The notes: generated from the sequence alone by a model not told the origin. Positions 43,044 to 52,781 are shown, numbered from the stretch's first letter. The stretch is 64,000 nt of DNA from Pseudomonadota bacterium (GCA_018816735.1 JAHIVH010000054.1:124001-188000), one strand, 5' to 3'. Program-made: numbers and translations.

Positions 43044-43826
43044 TCAGATTCTGGGGAATCTTGGGCATGCTTTCAGGCAGGCCACACAATCGATCCCGTA
43101 GGATTCAAAGAAGTTGTAGACAAACATATCCATAAAGTCAGAAAGCATCCGGCTTTTTTTAAGAACCCATTTCATGGATGGTAAAAGCATTTTCGGGGGA
43201 ATGAGCGTATGGCTGATACAATGCCCCATGCACTTCATTTTGTTTATATTGCCATTATCAATAGCTGAAACCGGGCAGACTTTTTCACATTTGTGACAAT
43301 CGGCCGGGCAGAGGTCCTCTTCTATTGGCGGTTTTTCTTCCTGCCAGTCCATCGTTGTGAGCAGACCGCCAAATCGCAGCACGTTTCCCAATTGGGGATG
43401 GATCAAAAGAGAGTTTTTGCCCATGATGCCGATACCTGCTTCAACGGCAGCATGTTTCAGGCTCAAGAGTCCTCTGGGTTCTCCATCGTGAAATGTAATG
43501 GGACTGTATGCGGGAACAGGTAATGACAGAAATCCTTCATCTTCAAGCATCAGGGCAATGGAATTGGTGACATCATTCATGCTTTTATAGTAAGTTGAAA
43601 ATGCCTGGGTATAGAATTTATTTTTCATGGGTTTTGGCGTATGGAATACACCTATAGGAAGCGGCTTTCCAAGGACAAGTACACTTTTGGCCGTTTTTAT
43701 CATGTCTTTGGGCCGGAACCCCTCTGGCGCCTTATCGTTCAGTATTTCCGCCGGGGCCACGCCAAATACGGGAATATTCTTTTCCACCAAAAATTTTTTA
43801 ATTTTTTCCCTGATATCTTTTGCCAT
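43044..43826 (-). CDS. 4Fe-4S protein, epoxyqueuosine reductase (QueG)-like
   Basis: This is 260 residues. The C-terminal half has 'CPADCHKCEKVCP' near residue 173 and 'GIDCVACLKACP' near 245, a two-cluster ferredoxin pattern. The N-terminal half ('SVLVLGKPLPIG', 'HAAVEAGIGIMGKNSLLIHP', 'LGGLLTTMDW') resembles the corrinoid-binding QueG/reductive-dehalogenase fold. True QueG is longer (about 350 residues), and this short form is common in anaerobes with unknown substrate. No queuosine gene is nearby. It is cytoplasmic, with no Tat signal, and monocistronic. Confidence 0.75.
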   Translation of the reverse strand: MAKDIREKIKKFLVEKNIPVFGVAPAEILNDKAPEGFRPKDMIKTAKSVLVLGKPLPIGVFHTPKPMKNKFYTQAFSTYYKSMNDVTNSIALMLEDEGFLSLPVPAYSPITFHDGEPRGLLSLKHAAVEAGIGIMGKNSLLIHPQLGNVLRFGGLLTTMDWQEEKPPIEEDLCPADCHKCEKVCPVSAIDNGNINKMKCMGHCISHTLIPPKMLLPSMKWVLKKSRMLSDFMDMFVYNFFESYGIDCVACLKACPRFPRI

Positions 43827-43971
43827 TTTTATATCCTGTGTTAAAAACGTTTGTATTGAGTGAGAGGACCCTGTTTATAAAATATGAGAACAGTCATAAA
43901 TGATTGAACCCTAACTTGCAAGTATAACCCGTTCTAACAAAAATTTTACAGGATATGTGCAGGAGCTATTG

Positions 43972-44955
43972 ATGATGATAAAAAACGCTTTGGTTATGAT
44001 GGCAGGATTCTGGTCGGCGATGTTATGGACAGTTACGGCATGTGCATTTTCCGTGGGATTGGTGACCGATGTGGGGGTCATCGATGATAAATCCTTTAAT
44101 CAGTCGGTTTGGGAAGGGGTTCAGGCGGCCGGGTTAAATTTAAAGGCAAAAACAAAGTATATCGAAACAAGGGATGCCAAAGACTATTCGAGCAACATTT
44201 CCCTGTTCGCAAAAAACGGGTATGATGTGATTGTGACTGTTGGATTCGGTCTGGGGGAAGCCACACGGAATGCTGCAGCAAAATATCCTGAAATCAAATT
44301 CATTGGCGTGGATCAATTTCAGGTGTCGGCCATGAAAAATATCGCCGGATTGATCTTTCATGAAGATCAGGCCGGTTTTCAGGCAGGAACCCTTGCCGCA
44401 CTTGTCACCAAATCAAATATTATTGCCTCTGTCTTTGCAACAGACATGATACCGCCTATCGTTGCGTTTAAAAACGGATTTGAAAAAGGCGCCCGGTATA
44501 TCAACAAGGATATCAGGATTATTTCTTCCTATCATCCAGGGGGACTAGATGTGGCCTTTACCGACCCGGAATGGGGGGCATCGACGGCCAGACAGGCGAT
44601 TCTTCAGGGGGCGGATGTGATTTTCGGTGCCGGTGGATTGACAGGAAACGGCGCACTCGTGGAAACCGCCTCACACAAAGGCCGATATTGCATTGGTGTG
44701 GATGCGGATCAGTGGCTGACCGTGCATTCAGCAAGACCTTGCCTGGTGTCATGCGCCCTGAAGAAAATTACGCCTGCCGTATCCGGCCTGGTGGTAATGG
44801 CTTTTGAAAACCGCTTTCCGGCAGGCAATTACTACGGTGAAGTCGGCTTGTCCTCATTTCACGAATTTGACAAAGACATCCCGGAAGATATCAGAAAAAA
44901 ACTTTCTGTCATTGAGAAGGAGTTGAAGGAAGGGCGCATCCGGATAACGGAATAG
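43972..44955 (+). CDS. BMP-family ABC transporter substrate-binding protein
   Basis: This is 327 residues. The signal peptide (about 1-26) is followed by the basic-membrane-protein fold: 'VGLVTDVGVIDDKSFNQSVWEGV', 'GFGLGEATRNAAAKYPEIKFIGVD', 'VIFGAGGLTGNGAL', 'CIGVDADQW'. Relatives (BmpA, PnrA, Med) bind nucleosides such as inosine, guanosine or adenosine in the periplasm. It lacks an obvious lipobox (the Cys in TACAF is a poor match), unlike Gram-positive homologues. ATG 43972 follows AGGAG. The two permeases and ATPase follow in one operon. Confidence 0.88.
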   Translation: MMIKNALVMMAGFWSAMLWTVTACAFSVGLVTDVGVIDDKSFNQSVWEGVQAAGLNLKAKTKYIETRDAKDYSSNISLFAKNGYDVIVTVGFGLGEATRNAAAKYPEIKFIGVDQFQVSAMKNIAGLIFHEDQAGFQAGTLAALVTKSNIIASVFATDMIPPIVAFKNGFEKGARYINKDIRIISSYHPGGLDVAFTDPEWGASTARQAILQGADVIFGAGGLTGNGALVETASHKGRYCIGVDADQWLTVHSARPCLVSCALKKITPAVSGLVVMAFENRFPAGNYYGEVGLSSFHEFDKDIPEDIRKKLSVIEKELKEGRIRITE

Positions 44956-44989
44956 AGAAAAAAGCATTAAACTTTCCCGATCAAACTAT

Positions 44990-46066
44990 ATGACCCGTTT
45001 GGCATCCATATTACAGTCTTTAATGATTCCCGTACTGGCAGTCCTGCTGTCCTTTATCATAGGCGGCGGTCTTATTTATTTATCAGGCGCAGACCCGTTT
45101 CTGGCCTTAAATGGCCTTTTTATGGGTGCATTTGGGGATCTGGATGCATTTTCCCGGACCCTTGAAAAAGCAACCCCGCTTGTTTTTAATGGACTTGCAC
45201 TGACGCTGGCCTTTAAGGCCGGACTTTTCAACATCGGCGTTCAGGGGCAATTTCTTTTTGGCGCGATTATTTCTGCGGCCGTCGGATGCTATGTGTCAGG
45301 TCTTCCGGTTCCGGTTCACATGGCTGTTGCCGTGTTCTCAGGCATAGTGGCAGGTGCAGTCTACGGGATGATACAGGGGGCATTAAAGGCATACAGAGGC
45401 GCCCACGAAGTGATCACGGGTATCATGCTGAACTATGTGGCCATCAATATAACGGATTATTGGACCAAAGGCCCTTTCATGGATACGGCAAACAGCAACA
45501 GTATCCCAAGAACCCCGCTTATCCTGGAATCATGTCAGATCCCCGATATATGGGGCATACCATCCGGTTTTCTGATAGCTGTTCTGGTGTCGGTAGTGCT
45601 GTGGCTGTTTTTGAAGAAAACCGTTACAGGATTTGAAATAAAAACCATGGGCCAAGGCATCCATGCTGCCCGCTACGCCGGAATAAAAATTAATGGCATG
45701 ATGATATTCATAATGGGTTTAAGCGGCGGTCTTGCAGGAATCGGTGGTGCCGTTGAAACCATGGGGGTTACACACCGGTTTCAACCGGGATTCAATCTCG
45801 GCCTGGGTTTTGAGGGGATTACCATTGCTCTCCTGTCGCGTATTCATCCGGTAGGCGTTCTGCCCGCAGCATTACTTCTGGGAGGTATGAAAGCGGGGGC
45901 GGGGATGATGCAGTTTTCTTCAGATATACCGACTGAAATTATCGACATGATGATGGCCATGATTCTCCTTTTTGTGGCAGCAGACAAACTGATGACCCGT
46001 GTACTGCCTGTTTTAAAAAAGAAGGAAAAAGGTTTGGCGCTCAGTGCCGGATGGGGAAGCAAATGA
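44990..46066 (+). CDS. ABC transporter permease (nucleoside/BMP type), subunit 1
   Basis: This is a 358-residue integral membrane protein with about 8-10 hydrophobic segments of the branched-chain/ribose (BPD_transp_2) permease family. 'FKAGLFNIGVQGQFLFGAI' near residue 75 and 'GLSGGLAGIGGAVETMG' near 245 are the usual conserved loops of YufP-type subunits. The start ATG 44990 has no visible ribosome binding site, so translation may be weak or coupled. Its stop overlaps the next permease start (ATGA). Confidence 0.87.
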   Translation: MTRLASILQSLMIPVLAVLLSFIIGGGLIYLSGADPFLALNGLFMGAFGDLDAFSRTLEKATPLVFNGLALTLAFKAGLFNIGVQGQFLFGAIISAAVGCYVSGLPVPVHMAVAVFSGIVAGAVYGMIQGALKAYRGAHEVITGIMLNYVAINITDYWTKGPFMDTANSNSIPRTPLILESCQIPDIWGIPSGFLIAVLVSVVLWLFLKKTVTGFEIKTMGQGIHAARYAGIKINGMMIFIMGLSGGLAGIGGAVETMGVTHRFQPGFNLGLGFEGITIALLSRIHPVGVLPAALLLGGMKAGAGMMQFSSDIPTEIIDMMMAMILLFVAADKLMTRVLPVLKKKEKGLALSAGWGSK

Positions 46067-47049
46067 ACACTTCGGCAAAAAAAATCGTTTATTATTTCAT
46101 ATCCGGTACGCTAATCCTTTCCGTATTCATCAGTTATTTTTTTAATGCACCAGTGACCATCGCCGTGTTGTCATCGGCGATCAGACAGTCAACCCCGCTT
46201 GTTCTGGGGGCCATGTGCGGGCTGATTGGCGAACGGGCAGGCGTGATAAACATCGGCATTGAAGGTCAGATGTTATTTGGCGCGTTTACAGGTTTTATCG
46301 TGAGTATCTGGACGGGAAACCTTTTTCTTGCCGTGTGTGCAGGCATGGTTTCAGGTCTACTTCTGGGCCTGTTTCTCGGGTTTATGGCGGTTTCACTTCA
46401 CGTGGATCAGATTATCGCAGGGACCGTGATCAATATCGCTGCTGTTGGTGTCTGTGGGTATTTTTATCCCACAGGGCTTTCGGTATCCAATAAATTACAG
46501 GCAATGTCCATTCCTTTTCTTTCCGATATTCCTTTGATCGGACCGCTGTTTTTTTCCAACTCTCCTATTACGATGGTCACCATTTTGCTGGTGTTTTTTC
46601 TGCAGTTCATGCTGTTCAGGTCAACCTGGGGGCTTCGTACCCGTGCGTCAGGAGAACACCCAGAAGCCGCGGAAACACTAGGGCTTAACGTATATACAAT
46701 CAGATATTCGAGACTCATGGCAGGGGGCGCCCTTGCCGGTCTTGCCGGTGTTTTTTTATCGCTTGAAGCTGTAGGCACCTTTGAACGAAATATGGTAAAC
46801 GGCAGAGGATTTATCGCCCTTGCCGTGATGATATTCGGAAGGTGGACACCTATCGGCTCATGGGGAGCAGCTCTTTTATTCGCCCTGACATCAGCCCTTC
46901 AGACGCAGCTTCAGTTCAGCGATACACTTCATATTCCCCATCAGTTTACCGGCATGCTGCCGTATCTGATGACGGTTTTTGTAATCGCTGTTTTTATGAA
47001 GCGGAACAATCCGCCGGAAGCTTTGGGTATGCCCTTTGAGAAGGATTGA
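46063..47049 (+). CDS. ABC transporter permease (nucleoside/BMP type), subunit 2
   Basis: This is a 328-residue membrane protein, a YufQ-like partner permease. 'ERAGVINIGIEGQMLFGAFTG' near residue 50 carries the conserved EGQ loop, and 'GALAGLAGVFLSLEAVG' near 225 matches subunit 1. ATG 46063 overlaps the TGA of the previous gene (ATGA) and has GGGGA upstream. An in-frame ATG at 46051 is less likely. It forms a heterodimeric channel with subunit 1. Confidence 0.88.
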   Translation: MNTSAKKIVYYFISGTLILSVFISYFFNAPVTIAVLSSAIRQSTPLVLGAMCGLIGERAGVINIGIEGQMLFGAFTGFIVSIWTGNLFLAVCAGMVSGLLLGLFLGFMAVSLHVDQIIAGTVINIAAVGVCGYFYPTGLSVSNKLQAMSIPFLSDIPLIGPLFFSNSPITMVTILLVFFLQFMLFRSTWGLRTRASGEHPEAAETLGLNVYTIRYSRLMAGGALAGLAGVFLSLEAVGTFERNMVNGRGFIALAVMIFGRWTPIGSWGAALLFALTSALQTQLQFSDTLHIPHQFTGMLPYLMTVFVIAVFMKRNNPPEALGMPFEKD

Positions 47050-47053
47050 CAGG

Positions 47054-48598
47054 ATGGCCGACGAACCTTTTATTCAACTGAAACAGGTGACCAAACGCTT
47101 TGCCGGCGTGGTTGCAAACGATCATATTGATCTTGCATTTCACAGGGGAGAAATTCATTCGATTCTGGGAGAAAACGGCGCAGGCAAATCCACATTGATG
47201 AATCTGCTATCCGGCCTTTTTCGTCCGGATGAAGGAGAAATTCTTGTAAATGGCCGATCGATCATGTTCAAAAGTTCAAGGGAAGCCATAAAGCAGGGGA
47301 TCGGTATGGTTCATCAGCATTTTATGCTGGTTAACCGGTTTACGGTTGCTGAAAATATCATTCTGGGTCAGGAACCGGCCACTTTCGGACTGCTTCATAT
47401 GAAAAAAGCCAGGGAGAAAGTCCGGCAGATATCTGATGCATATGATTTCAACGTTCATCCGGATGATCGTGTTGAAAATCTTTCTGTGGGTCAACAGCAG
47501 CAGGTTGAAATCATGAAAGCCCTGTACCGGGACATTTCTTTCCTTATTCTTGATGAGCCCACGGCTGTTCTCACACCATCTGAAAGCCAGGCATTGTTTG
47601 AAATCATGCGCACCTTGTCAAAACAAGGCGTTACGATTATTTTCATTACCCATAAACTGAAGGAAGTCATGGCCATTGCCAGTCGGATTACCGTGATGAG
47701 AAAGGGTGCTGTTGTTACCACATGCCTTCCCGGAGAGACAGATGAAGAAGAACTTGTTTCTGTAATGATAGGGAGAAAACCTGAAAAGCGGGAGGAAAAA
47801 AAAGAGAATCCGTCTGACAGAATTATTTTTGAGGTCAGCAATCTCAATGTCTTGAACGATGTCGGGATATCTGCGATCAAAAATTTTTCCCTGTCTGTCA
47901 GGGAAGGCGAAATTGTCGGTATCGCAGGCGTTCAGGGAAACGGCCAGACGGAATTGGTCGAAGCCCTGACTGGTAACCGGCCGGTTCAGAGTGGGGGCAT
48001 GGTTCTTGACGGAGATAAAATGCCCTTTTCAAATCCCAGAAGACTCATTGAAAATGGGTTTGGACATGTTCCAGAAGACCGGCTTAAACATGGCCTGGTC
48101 CTTTCATTTTCGGTCGCCGATAATCAGGTGTTATGTTCATATTACAAGAGACCTTATGCAAGAAGCGGTATAAGAAATACGAAGGCCATTCTGGAAAACT
48201 CCCAAAAACTGATCCGGGAATATGACATCAGAGGCACCACGCCCCATACACCATCCGGGCATCTGTCTGGTGGAAATCAGCAGAAGGTCATTCTATCCCG
48301 TGAGCTTAACAGGGAACTGAAGCTTCTCATTGCGAGTCAACCCACCAGAGGGCTCGATGTGGGCGCTGTTCAATCGGTTCATGAGCGTTTGTCTGATCTG
48401 CGTGAAACAGGCGCGGGGGTCATTCTGGTTTCATCTGATCTGGACGAAATTTTTTCTTTGTCAGACAGAATTGCAGTCATGTATCAAGGTGAAGTCGCAG
48501 GTGAATTTCTAAAAGAAACCGTTACCCGGGAGCTGGTGGGAAATCTCATGGGGGGAGGGAAAACAAATCTCACGAAAGACCATGTATCTTCTTCCTGA
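47054..48598 (+). CDS. ABC transporter ATP-binding protein, two-domain (nucleoside/sugar type)
   Basis: This is 514 residues with two tandem ABC domains as in RbsA/YufO. Domain 1 has Walker A GENGAGKST, signature LSVGQQQQVEI and Walker B ILDEPTAV. Domain 2 has a degenerate Walker A (GVQGNGQTE, no Lys) and signature LSGGNQQKV, with 'ASQPTRGLDVG'. A weak second site is normal in this family. It completes the BMP transporter with the three genes upstream. Its last 29 bases overlap the end of the convergent receiver-domain gene, leaving no room for a terminator. Confidence 0.9.
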   Translation: MADEPFIQLKQVTKRFAGVVANDHIDLAFHRGEIHSILGENGAGKSTLMNLLSGLFRPDEGEILVNGRSIMFKSSREAIKQGIGMVHQHFMLVNRFTVAENIILGQEPATFGLLHMKKAREKVRQISDAYDFNVHPDDRVENLSVGQQQQVEIMKALYRDISFLILDEPTAVLTPSESQALFEIMRTLSKQGVTIIFITHKLKEVMAIASRITVMRKGAVVTTCLPGETDEEELVSVMIGRKPEKREEKKENPSDRIIFEVSNLNVLNDVGISAIKNFSLSVREGEIVGIAGVQGNGQTELVEALTGNRPVQSGGMVLDGDKMPFSNPRRLIENGFGHVPEDRLKHGLVLSFSVADNQVLCSYYKRPYARSGIRNTKAILENSQKLIREYDIRGTTPHTPSGHLSGGNQQKVILSRELNRELKLLIASQPTRGLDVGAVQSVHERLSDLRETGAGVILVSSDLDEIFSLSDRIAVMYQGEVAGEFLKETVTRELVGNLMGGGKTNLTKDHVSSS

Positions 48599-48971
48599 TA
48601 TTGTCTGCTTCCCTGAGTAATAGATTGTCTTCTTCCCCTCCGGACAGTTTGGCGACATATGCATCCGCACCAAGGCGCCTGGCCCTTTCCATATCTTCCG
48701 GAGCGCCAAACACGGTATGCATGATCACATATGTTTTTCTGGAAGCTTTTTTTGATTTGATTTTCTTTAATATGTCTATGCCGCTGATGTCGCTTTTCAA
48801 CCGTATATCGAGTATGGCAATTTCATATGTTTCATTTTCGATTTTTTGTATGGCATCTTCCCCATTATACACCGAATCAACATGATACCCGTTTTCCGCC
48901 AAATCTTCCTTGATGAATTGATTGATGGCTTCATTATCCTCTATGATTAATACGCGTATTTTTTCTTTCAT
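48570..48971 (-). CDS. Single-domain response regulator (receiver only)
   Basis: This is a 133-residue receiver domain with an acidic pocket in 'LIIEDNEA', phospho-acceptor Asp in 'AILDIR' near residue 56, conserved Thr/Ser in 'MHTVFG' and the usual Lys in 'VAKLSGG'. No output domain is present. It starts 9 bases after the 7TM histidine kinase stop codon (same strand; ribosome binding site AAAGGAAAA), so it is the obvious partner of that kinase. It probably acts by protein contact or as a phosphorelay step. Confidence 0.88.
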   Translation of the reverse strand: MKEKIRVLIIEDNEAINQFIKEDLAENGYHVDSVYNGEDAIQKIENETYEIAILDIRLKSDISGIDILKKIKSKKASRKTYVIMHTVFGAPEDMERARRLGADAYVAKLSGGEEDNLLLREADNIRKKIHGLS

Positions 48972-48980
48972 TGTTTTCCT

Positions 48981-51035
48981 TTAATCCCCCGCAGGGATGC
49001 AGATTTCAAATAAGCTCCCTTTTCTTGTGTCATTTAAGTTCAGACCCGGAAATGCATCCGGCTCTAACGGGCTGATGATTTTAATTTCGCCATTATGCTT
49101 ATGGATGATTCTATTGACAATTGTCAGGCCAAGGCCGATGCCTTTATCAAAATCCTTTTGATAATCAGCCTGAAAAAAAGGAAAAAAAATATCCTGTTTA
49201 TTTTTGTCAGATATGCCATTTCCATTATCAGCGACGTATATATATACTTTTTTCTTTTTTCTGCCCAATGAAATGAGTATTTTCCCCCCTTTTTGCGTGT
49301 ATTTGATGGCATTCTGGATAATATTTTTGATTGCGATGATCATATTCTCTTCATCTGCGTTTATATGGTAGCTGGACGCATCAGCTGGTTTTTGAAATTC
49401 AATTTCATGCATATATTCCGGGTCATTGTTAAAGCTCTGCAGCATTTGTAGCGCATTTTCAATAATATCAATCAGATTGCACGGTTTGAAAATAAATTCC
49501 TCCTGATTTTTGTCAAACCGGACAACTCTCAGGTAATTCTGGGTTAATGATTTTAACTGGATGGCCTGGTCTTTTATCAATTGGGCTGTTTTTTGAAGGC
49601 GGTCAGGCAAATCAACTGATTTCATCAGCCGGTTGCTCCCCATAACGATAGCTGTGACAGGTGTTAGAAATTCATGGGCAATTTTGTTGTTTATTTCCGT
49701 TTCCGCTTTTTGGCTCTGCCTTAACAGATGCAGATAACAGGCTTCCTGTTTTTCACGATCCACATAAAATCGATAAAAAGCATTGTATAAAATTCCGGCA
49801 AATAACAAGCCGATGCCCATGCTTCTCAGCCCCCATTCTATCCATCCGTTGGTGATATTTATGATTCCTATGCCTGAAATTAATTCTAAAACATTGCCAA
49901 AGAACAAAAAAGTGAGAACGCCAATCGATATTTTAATGATTGTAGAAGATTGGGAAAATAGCAGAATGCAGATCACCCACATGAGGCCGATCATGATATT
50001 GATGACCGCAAAAGAAGGGACAATAATACCTGACCAGTGATAAGGCACAAAAATGGCAATCAGGAAAAATACAGGCAGAATTCTGTATTGCCACAGTAAA
50101 AAGAGCTGAAAGGGCTTGGCTTTTTTCAGGATTAAAAAATTGCGGGCAATGATATTGCAGCACAGTAACGCCAAAATGCCGTTTATATTAAACAGGTAAT
50201 TGACGAGTCCGGGGAAAAGAAAGTGGATATACTGAAATAGGTATTGAAAGGCAAAACCTGTATAATATGCAGTATTGTAAATCGTTGTCAGTGAAAGAAA
50301 GCTTAAAAATAAAAAAACGTCACGTTCCGAATATTTTTGCTCATTCTGGCCTTTTAGCGAAAAATAGCTTTTCAGCAATCCGGTCAGGTATAATTTCTGC
50401 TTTAAGACAGATATTGCCGGCAATAATGAAAGGTAATAGTTTATAAACGAAATAATAAAAAAAGTGGCAAAAAACATTCCATATAAAAGTGCTTCTCCGG
50501 TCATTTTTTTATGAAACGCATTCAATCCGTACAACCTGAATTTGACGCGGAACTGACCTGAAGTTCTAACCTTAAAATAATATGTCTGCTTTCCGGGGTT
50601 CTGCTGCACCCAAAAAGCCGGCGTATGATTATCGATTTGACGATCTTTAAATGGCAGTTTATCACCTGCCATAAATGAATATGTTTTATCTGATGAATAA
50701 AAATAGACTTCATCAATGGCACCATACGCATATTCTATATAAAAAGAGGCAGGTACGGGTGCTGTATTGTCAATAGCAACTTTAAACCAGTATACAGACT
50801 CTGTAAAACCCAATGAAAAGTAAGGTTTTTCTGCATTTATCCAGTGTACTGTTTTATCGTCAGCGATAACATCATCAATATCATAGCTGCCTTTGGCATC
50901 TTCAAAATAGGAAATGTATTCTCCGATAAAATTTCCGGTTAACCGGCTGTCCGGGTATATCGTATATTCACCGGCACTTGAAAAGGAAGGAAAGAACAAC
51001 AGGAAAAATATGAACAGATTACTTCTTTTTGGCAT
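48981..51035 (-). CDS. 7TMR-DISM-type sensor histidine kinase
   Basis: This is 684 residues. A signal peptide (about 1-20) precedes a periplasmic beta-rich domain (about 25-175, 7TMR-DISM extracellular type 2: 'SVYWFKVAIDNTAP', 'FYIEYAYGAIDEVYFYSSD'). About seven membrane segments (about 185-440) follow. The kinase core comes last: H-box 'KIAHEFLTP' near 475, N-box 'IIQNAIKYT', G1 'VADNGNGIS', G2 'GIGLGLTIV'. Such sensors often respond to carbohydrates or envelope signals. ATG 51035 lies within the end of the upstream HTH gene. The HTH, kinase and receiver genes form an overlapping operon. Confidence 0.88.
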   Translation of the reverse strand: MPKRSNLFIFFLLFFPSFSSAGEYTIYPDSRLTGNFIGEYISYFEDAKGSYDIDDVIADDKTVHWINAEKPYFSLGFTESVYWFKVAIDNTAPVPASFYIEYAYGAIDEVYFYSSDKTYSFMAGDKLPFKDRQIDNHTPAFWVQQNPGKQTYYFKVRTSGQFRVKFRLYGLNAFHKKMTGEALLYGMFFATFFIISFINYYLSLLPAISVLKQKLYLTGLLKSYFSLKGQNEQKYSERDVFLFLSFLSLTTIYNTAYYTGFAFQYLFQYIHFLFPGLVNYLFNINGILALLCCNIIARNFLILKKAKPFQLFLLWQYRILPVFFLIAIFVPYHWSGIIVPSFAVINIMIGLMWVICILLFSQSSTIIKISIGVLTFLFFGNVLELISGIGIINITNGWIEWGLRSMGIGLLFAGILYNAFYRFYVDREKQEACYLHLLRQSQKAETEINNKIAHEFLTPVTAIVMGSNRLMKSVDLPDRLQKTAQLIKDQAIQLKSLTQNYLRVVRFDKNQEEFIFKPCNLIDIIENALQMLQSFNNDPEYMHEIEFQKPADASSYHINADEENMIIAIKNIIQNAIKYTQKGGKILISLGRKKKKVYIYVADNGNGISDKNKQDIFFPFFQADYQKDFDKGIGLGLTIVNRIIHKHNGEIKIISPLEPDAFPGLNLNDTRKGSLFEICIPAGD

Positions 51036-51441
51036 TGATGATTTCCAGTAATTCCCTGCCATCAGGTGTTGAAATGTAAGTTTTAAACATTTCATTGAGA
51101 ATATCTTTTAATTTCTGGTTCTCCTGTAAAAGTTGTTTGTTGATGTGTTTCAATCTCAATATGGCTTCATATGCCTTATCTTTCTCTTCATAATCAAAGT
51201 TCGTTTTCTGCTCGTTTAAATTTTGCTTCCCCATATTGAAAAGTAACCAGTCCGCCGAGATGCCATCTGTTTCGCATATATCGATAAAATGCTGCAAACT
51301 CGGTAAATGCCCTTTTTTCCACCGGGCAGGTATCAGGGATGGGGCAATATTTAATTTTTCAACCCACCATGTATTGGGCCGGGTAGATAATACTTTCATG
51401 AATCGCTTAAAAAATTTGTTTTTGTTATATCGGATGTCCAT
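51019..51441 (-). CDS. CI-repressor-like helix-turn-helix protein with coiled coil
   Basis: This is 140 residues. Residues about 10-70 resemble the N-terminal DNA-binding domain of the phage CI/XRE type ('WVEKLNIAPSLIPARWKKG', 'SLQHFIDICETDGISADWLLFNMG'). Residues about 80-120 are a Lys/Glu/Gln-rich coiled coil that would give dimers or oligomers. There is no peptidase domain, so it is not a LexA/CI autoprotease. It overlaps the kinase gene by 17 bases and likely belongs to the same signalling operon as transcription factor or scaffold. No ribosome binding site is obvious. Confidence 0.72.
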   Translation of the reverse strand: MDIRYNKNKFFKRFMKVLSTRPNTWWVEKLNIAPSLIPARWKKGHLPSLQHFIDICETDGISADWLLFNMGKQNLNEQKTNFDYEEKDKAYEAILRLKHINKQLLQENQKLKDILNEMFKTYISTPDGRELLEIINAKKK

Positions 51442-51794
51442 TTTAAAGATGCTTTACTGTTTTGAATGTTTACCGTCTTATGGGCGCAATCATTAAAATC
51501 ATTCAATCTGCCTAACATGATTTTAAATAATATTCAATGGTTATGATCACTAAATTGGGGAGGATGGCTCATGCACGGGATTGCCTGAATGCGTCGATTT
51601 ATGGGGATGGACTCCCCGGCAGTTCATATGGGGTGAATAAAAGTTATTTGTTAAAAAACGCTTGCACTGTTTTTTTTTCAATGATACCTGTTTAAACAGT
51701 TAAATCAAAAAAAATATTATTTTATTAAATTATAAATTTTTGAACTTTCATCTGGCATTTCATGGGTTTAACTATTTAAATTTAAAGGAGAATA
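51442..51794. other. AT-rich divergent intergenic region
   Basis: No gene is seen. A TTGCAC with a downstream AT-rich stretch near 51662-51700 may be a promoter for the methyltransferase, whose ribosome binding site AAAGGAG is at 51783-51789. Confidence 0.35.
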
Positions 51795-52481
51795 ATGATG
51801 ATATCTGAAATGTTTTTAGCAATGTGCAGAACATCGCCTGCTGTTAAAAAAAATTTATGGAAAGGCATGTATCAGGCGTTTGCATTATATACCAGAAACA
51901 TTGAAGGCAAATCTGTCCTGGAAGTCGGCAGTGGCAGGGGGGGCGGATCCAATTATATCAAGCGGTACTTGAAACCAAAAAAAATAGTTGGTGTGGATCT
52001 GTCCAGTAAAGCAGTGAAGCTTTGCAATAAGAATTATGCAGGTGATGGGTTGTCCTATATTTGCGGAGATGCAGAAAACCTTGAATTTGAAGATGAAAGT
52101 TTTGATGTGGTTCTCAATGTTGAATCTTCGCACTGTTATAGTGCCATGCCGTCATTTTTAAGTGAAGTAAAAAGAGTGCTGAAAAAAGGGGGATTCTTCC
52201 TTTTTGCTGATTTGCGGGACCATGATAAAATGGATATTCTTTATAAACAGCTTGAAAGCACAGGGATGAATTTTATCAAGGAAAAAAATATAACCCCCAA
52301 TATTGTTGAAGCTTTGAATACCGACAGCAATCGGAGACTGGAAGGGATTAAAGCTTTTACGCTTTCCCGGTTATTCAAAGAACCATTTAAAGAATTTGCC
52401 GGTGTCAAAGGTACAAAGTGCTATGAATGGTTTAGAACCGGAGAGGTGGTTTACAAAAGTTTTGTCCTTCAAAAAGTATGA
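51795..52481 (+). CDS. Class I SAM-dependent methyltransferase
   Basis: This is 228 residues. Motif I is 'VLEVGSGRGGGSNYIKRYL' near residue 40, the Asp of motif II is in 'IVGVDLSS', 'YICGDAENLEFEDESFDVVLNVESSH' covers motifs III-IV, and 'VLKKGGFFLFAD' follows. The Gly-rich motif I with 'SSHCY' resembles the sterol/phthiotriol methyltransferase group, so a lipid or polyketide substrate is possible but unproven. It has ribosome binding site AAAGGAG. It is followed by the small zinc-finger-like gene. Confidence 0.85.
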   Translation: MMISEMFLAMCRTSPAVKKNLWKGMYQAFALYTRNIEGKSVLEVGSGRGGGSNYIKRYLKPKKIVGVDLSSKAVKLCNKNYAGDGLSYICGDAENLEFEDESFDVVLNVESSHCYSAMPSFLSEVKRVLKKGGFFLFADLRDHDKMDILYKQLESTGMNFIKEKNITPNIVEALNTDSNRRLEGIKAFTLSRLFKEPFKEFAGVKGTKCYEWFRTGEVVYKSFVLQKV

Positions 52482-52544
52482 TCCACGCAAATCTTCGGAT
52501 GGATTTTTTTAACGACATACCTTTGTCATGGTTGGTCATTAAGG

Positions 52545-52781
52545 TTGAAAGGTCAGCGTTTATATAGTTGTGATCCCGCTAAACAAAAGATGATGAAAGA
52601 GGACATCCCAAATATATGCATCCTAACCATATGCGCATGCTGTAAAAAAAAACGGGACGATAACGGTTCCTGGAATCATTTAGCAGACGATATCCATGAC
52701 CATGCAGACGTAAAGTTCAGCCATACGCTTTGCGAGGCTTGTGCCAACAAGCTTTATCCTGAGTTTGTCCATGAAAAATAA
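52545..52781 (+). CDS. Small stand-alone CxxC...CxxC (zinc-finger-like) protein
   Basis: This is 78 residues if TTG 52545 is used (GTTGAAAGG context), or 63 from ATG 52590. Residues about 26-75 read 'ICACCKKKRDDNGSW', then 'FSHTLCEACANKLYP'. This is the same module as the tail of the GAF protein at 1500-2453, and of many PAS/GAF proteins, but here without any sensor domain. Four cysteines as two CxxC pairs fit one zinc or iron site. It is either a genuine free module that partners with signalling proteins or the surviving tail of a decayed sensor gene. The intact frame favours the former slightly. Confidence 0.6.
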   Translation: MKGQRLYSCDPAKQKMMKEDIPNICILTICACCKKKRDDNGSWNHLADDIHDHADVKFSHTLCEACANKLYPEFVHEK

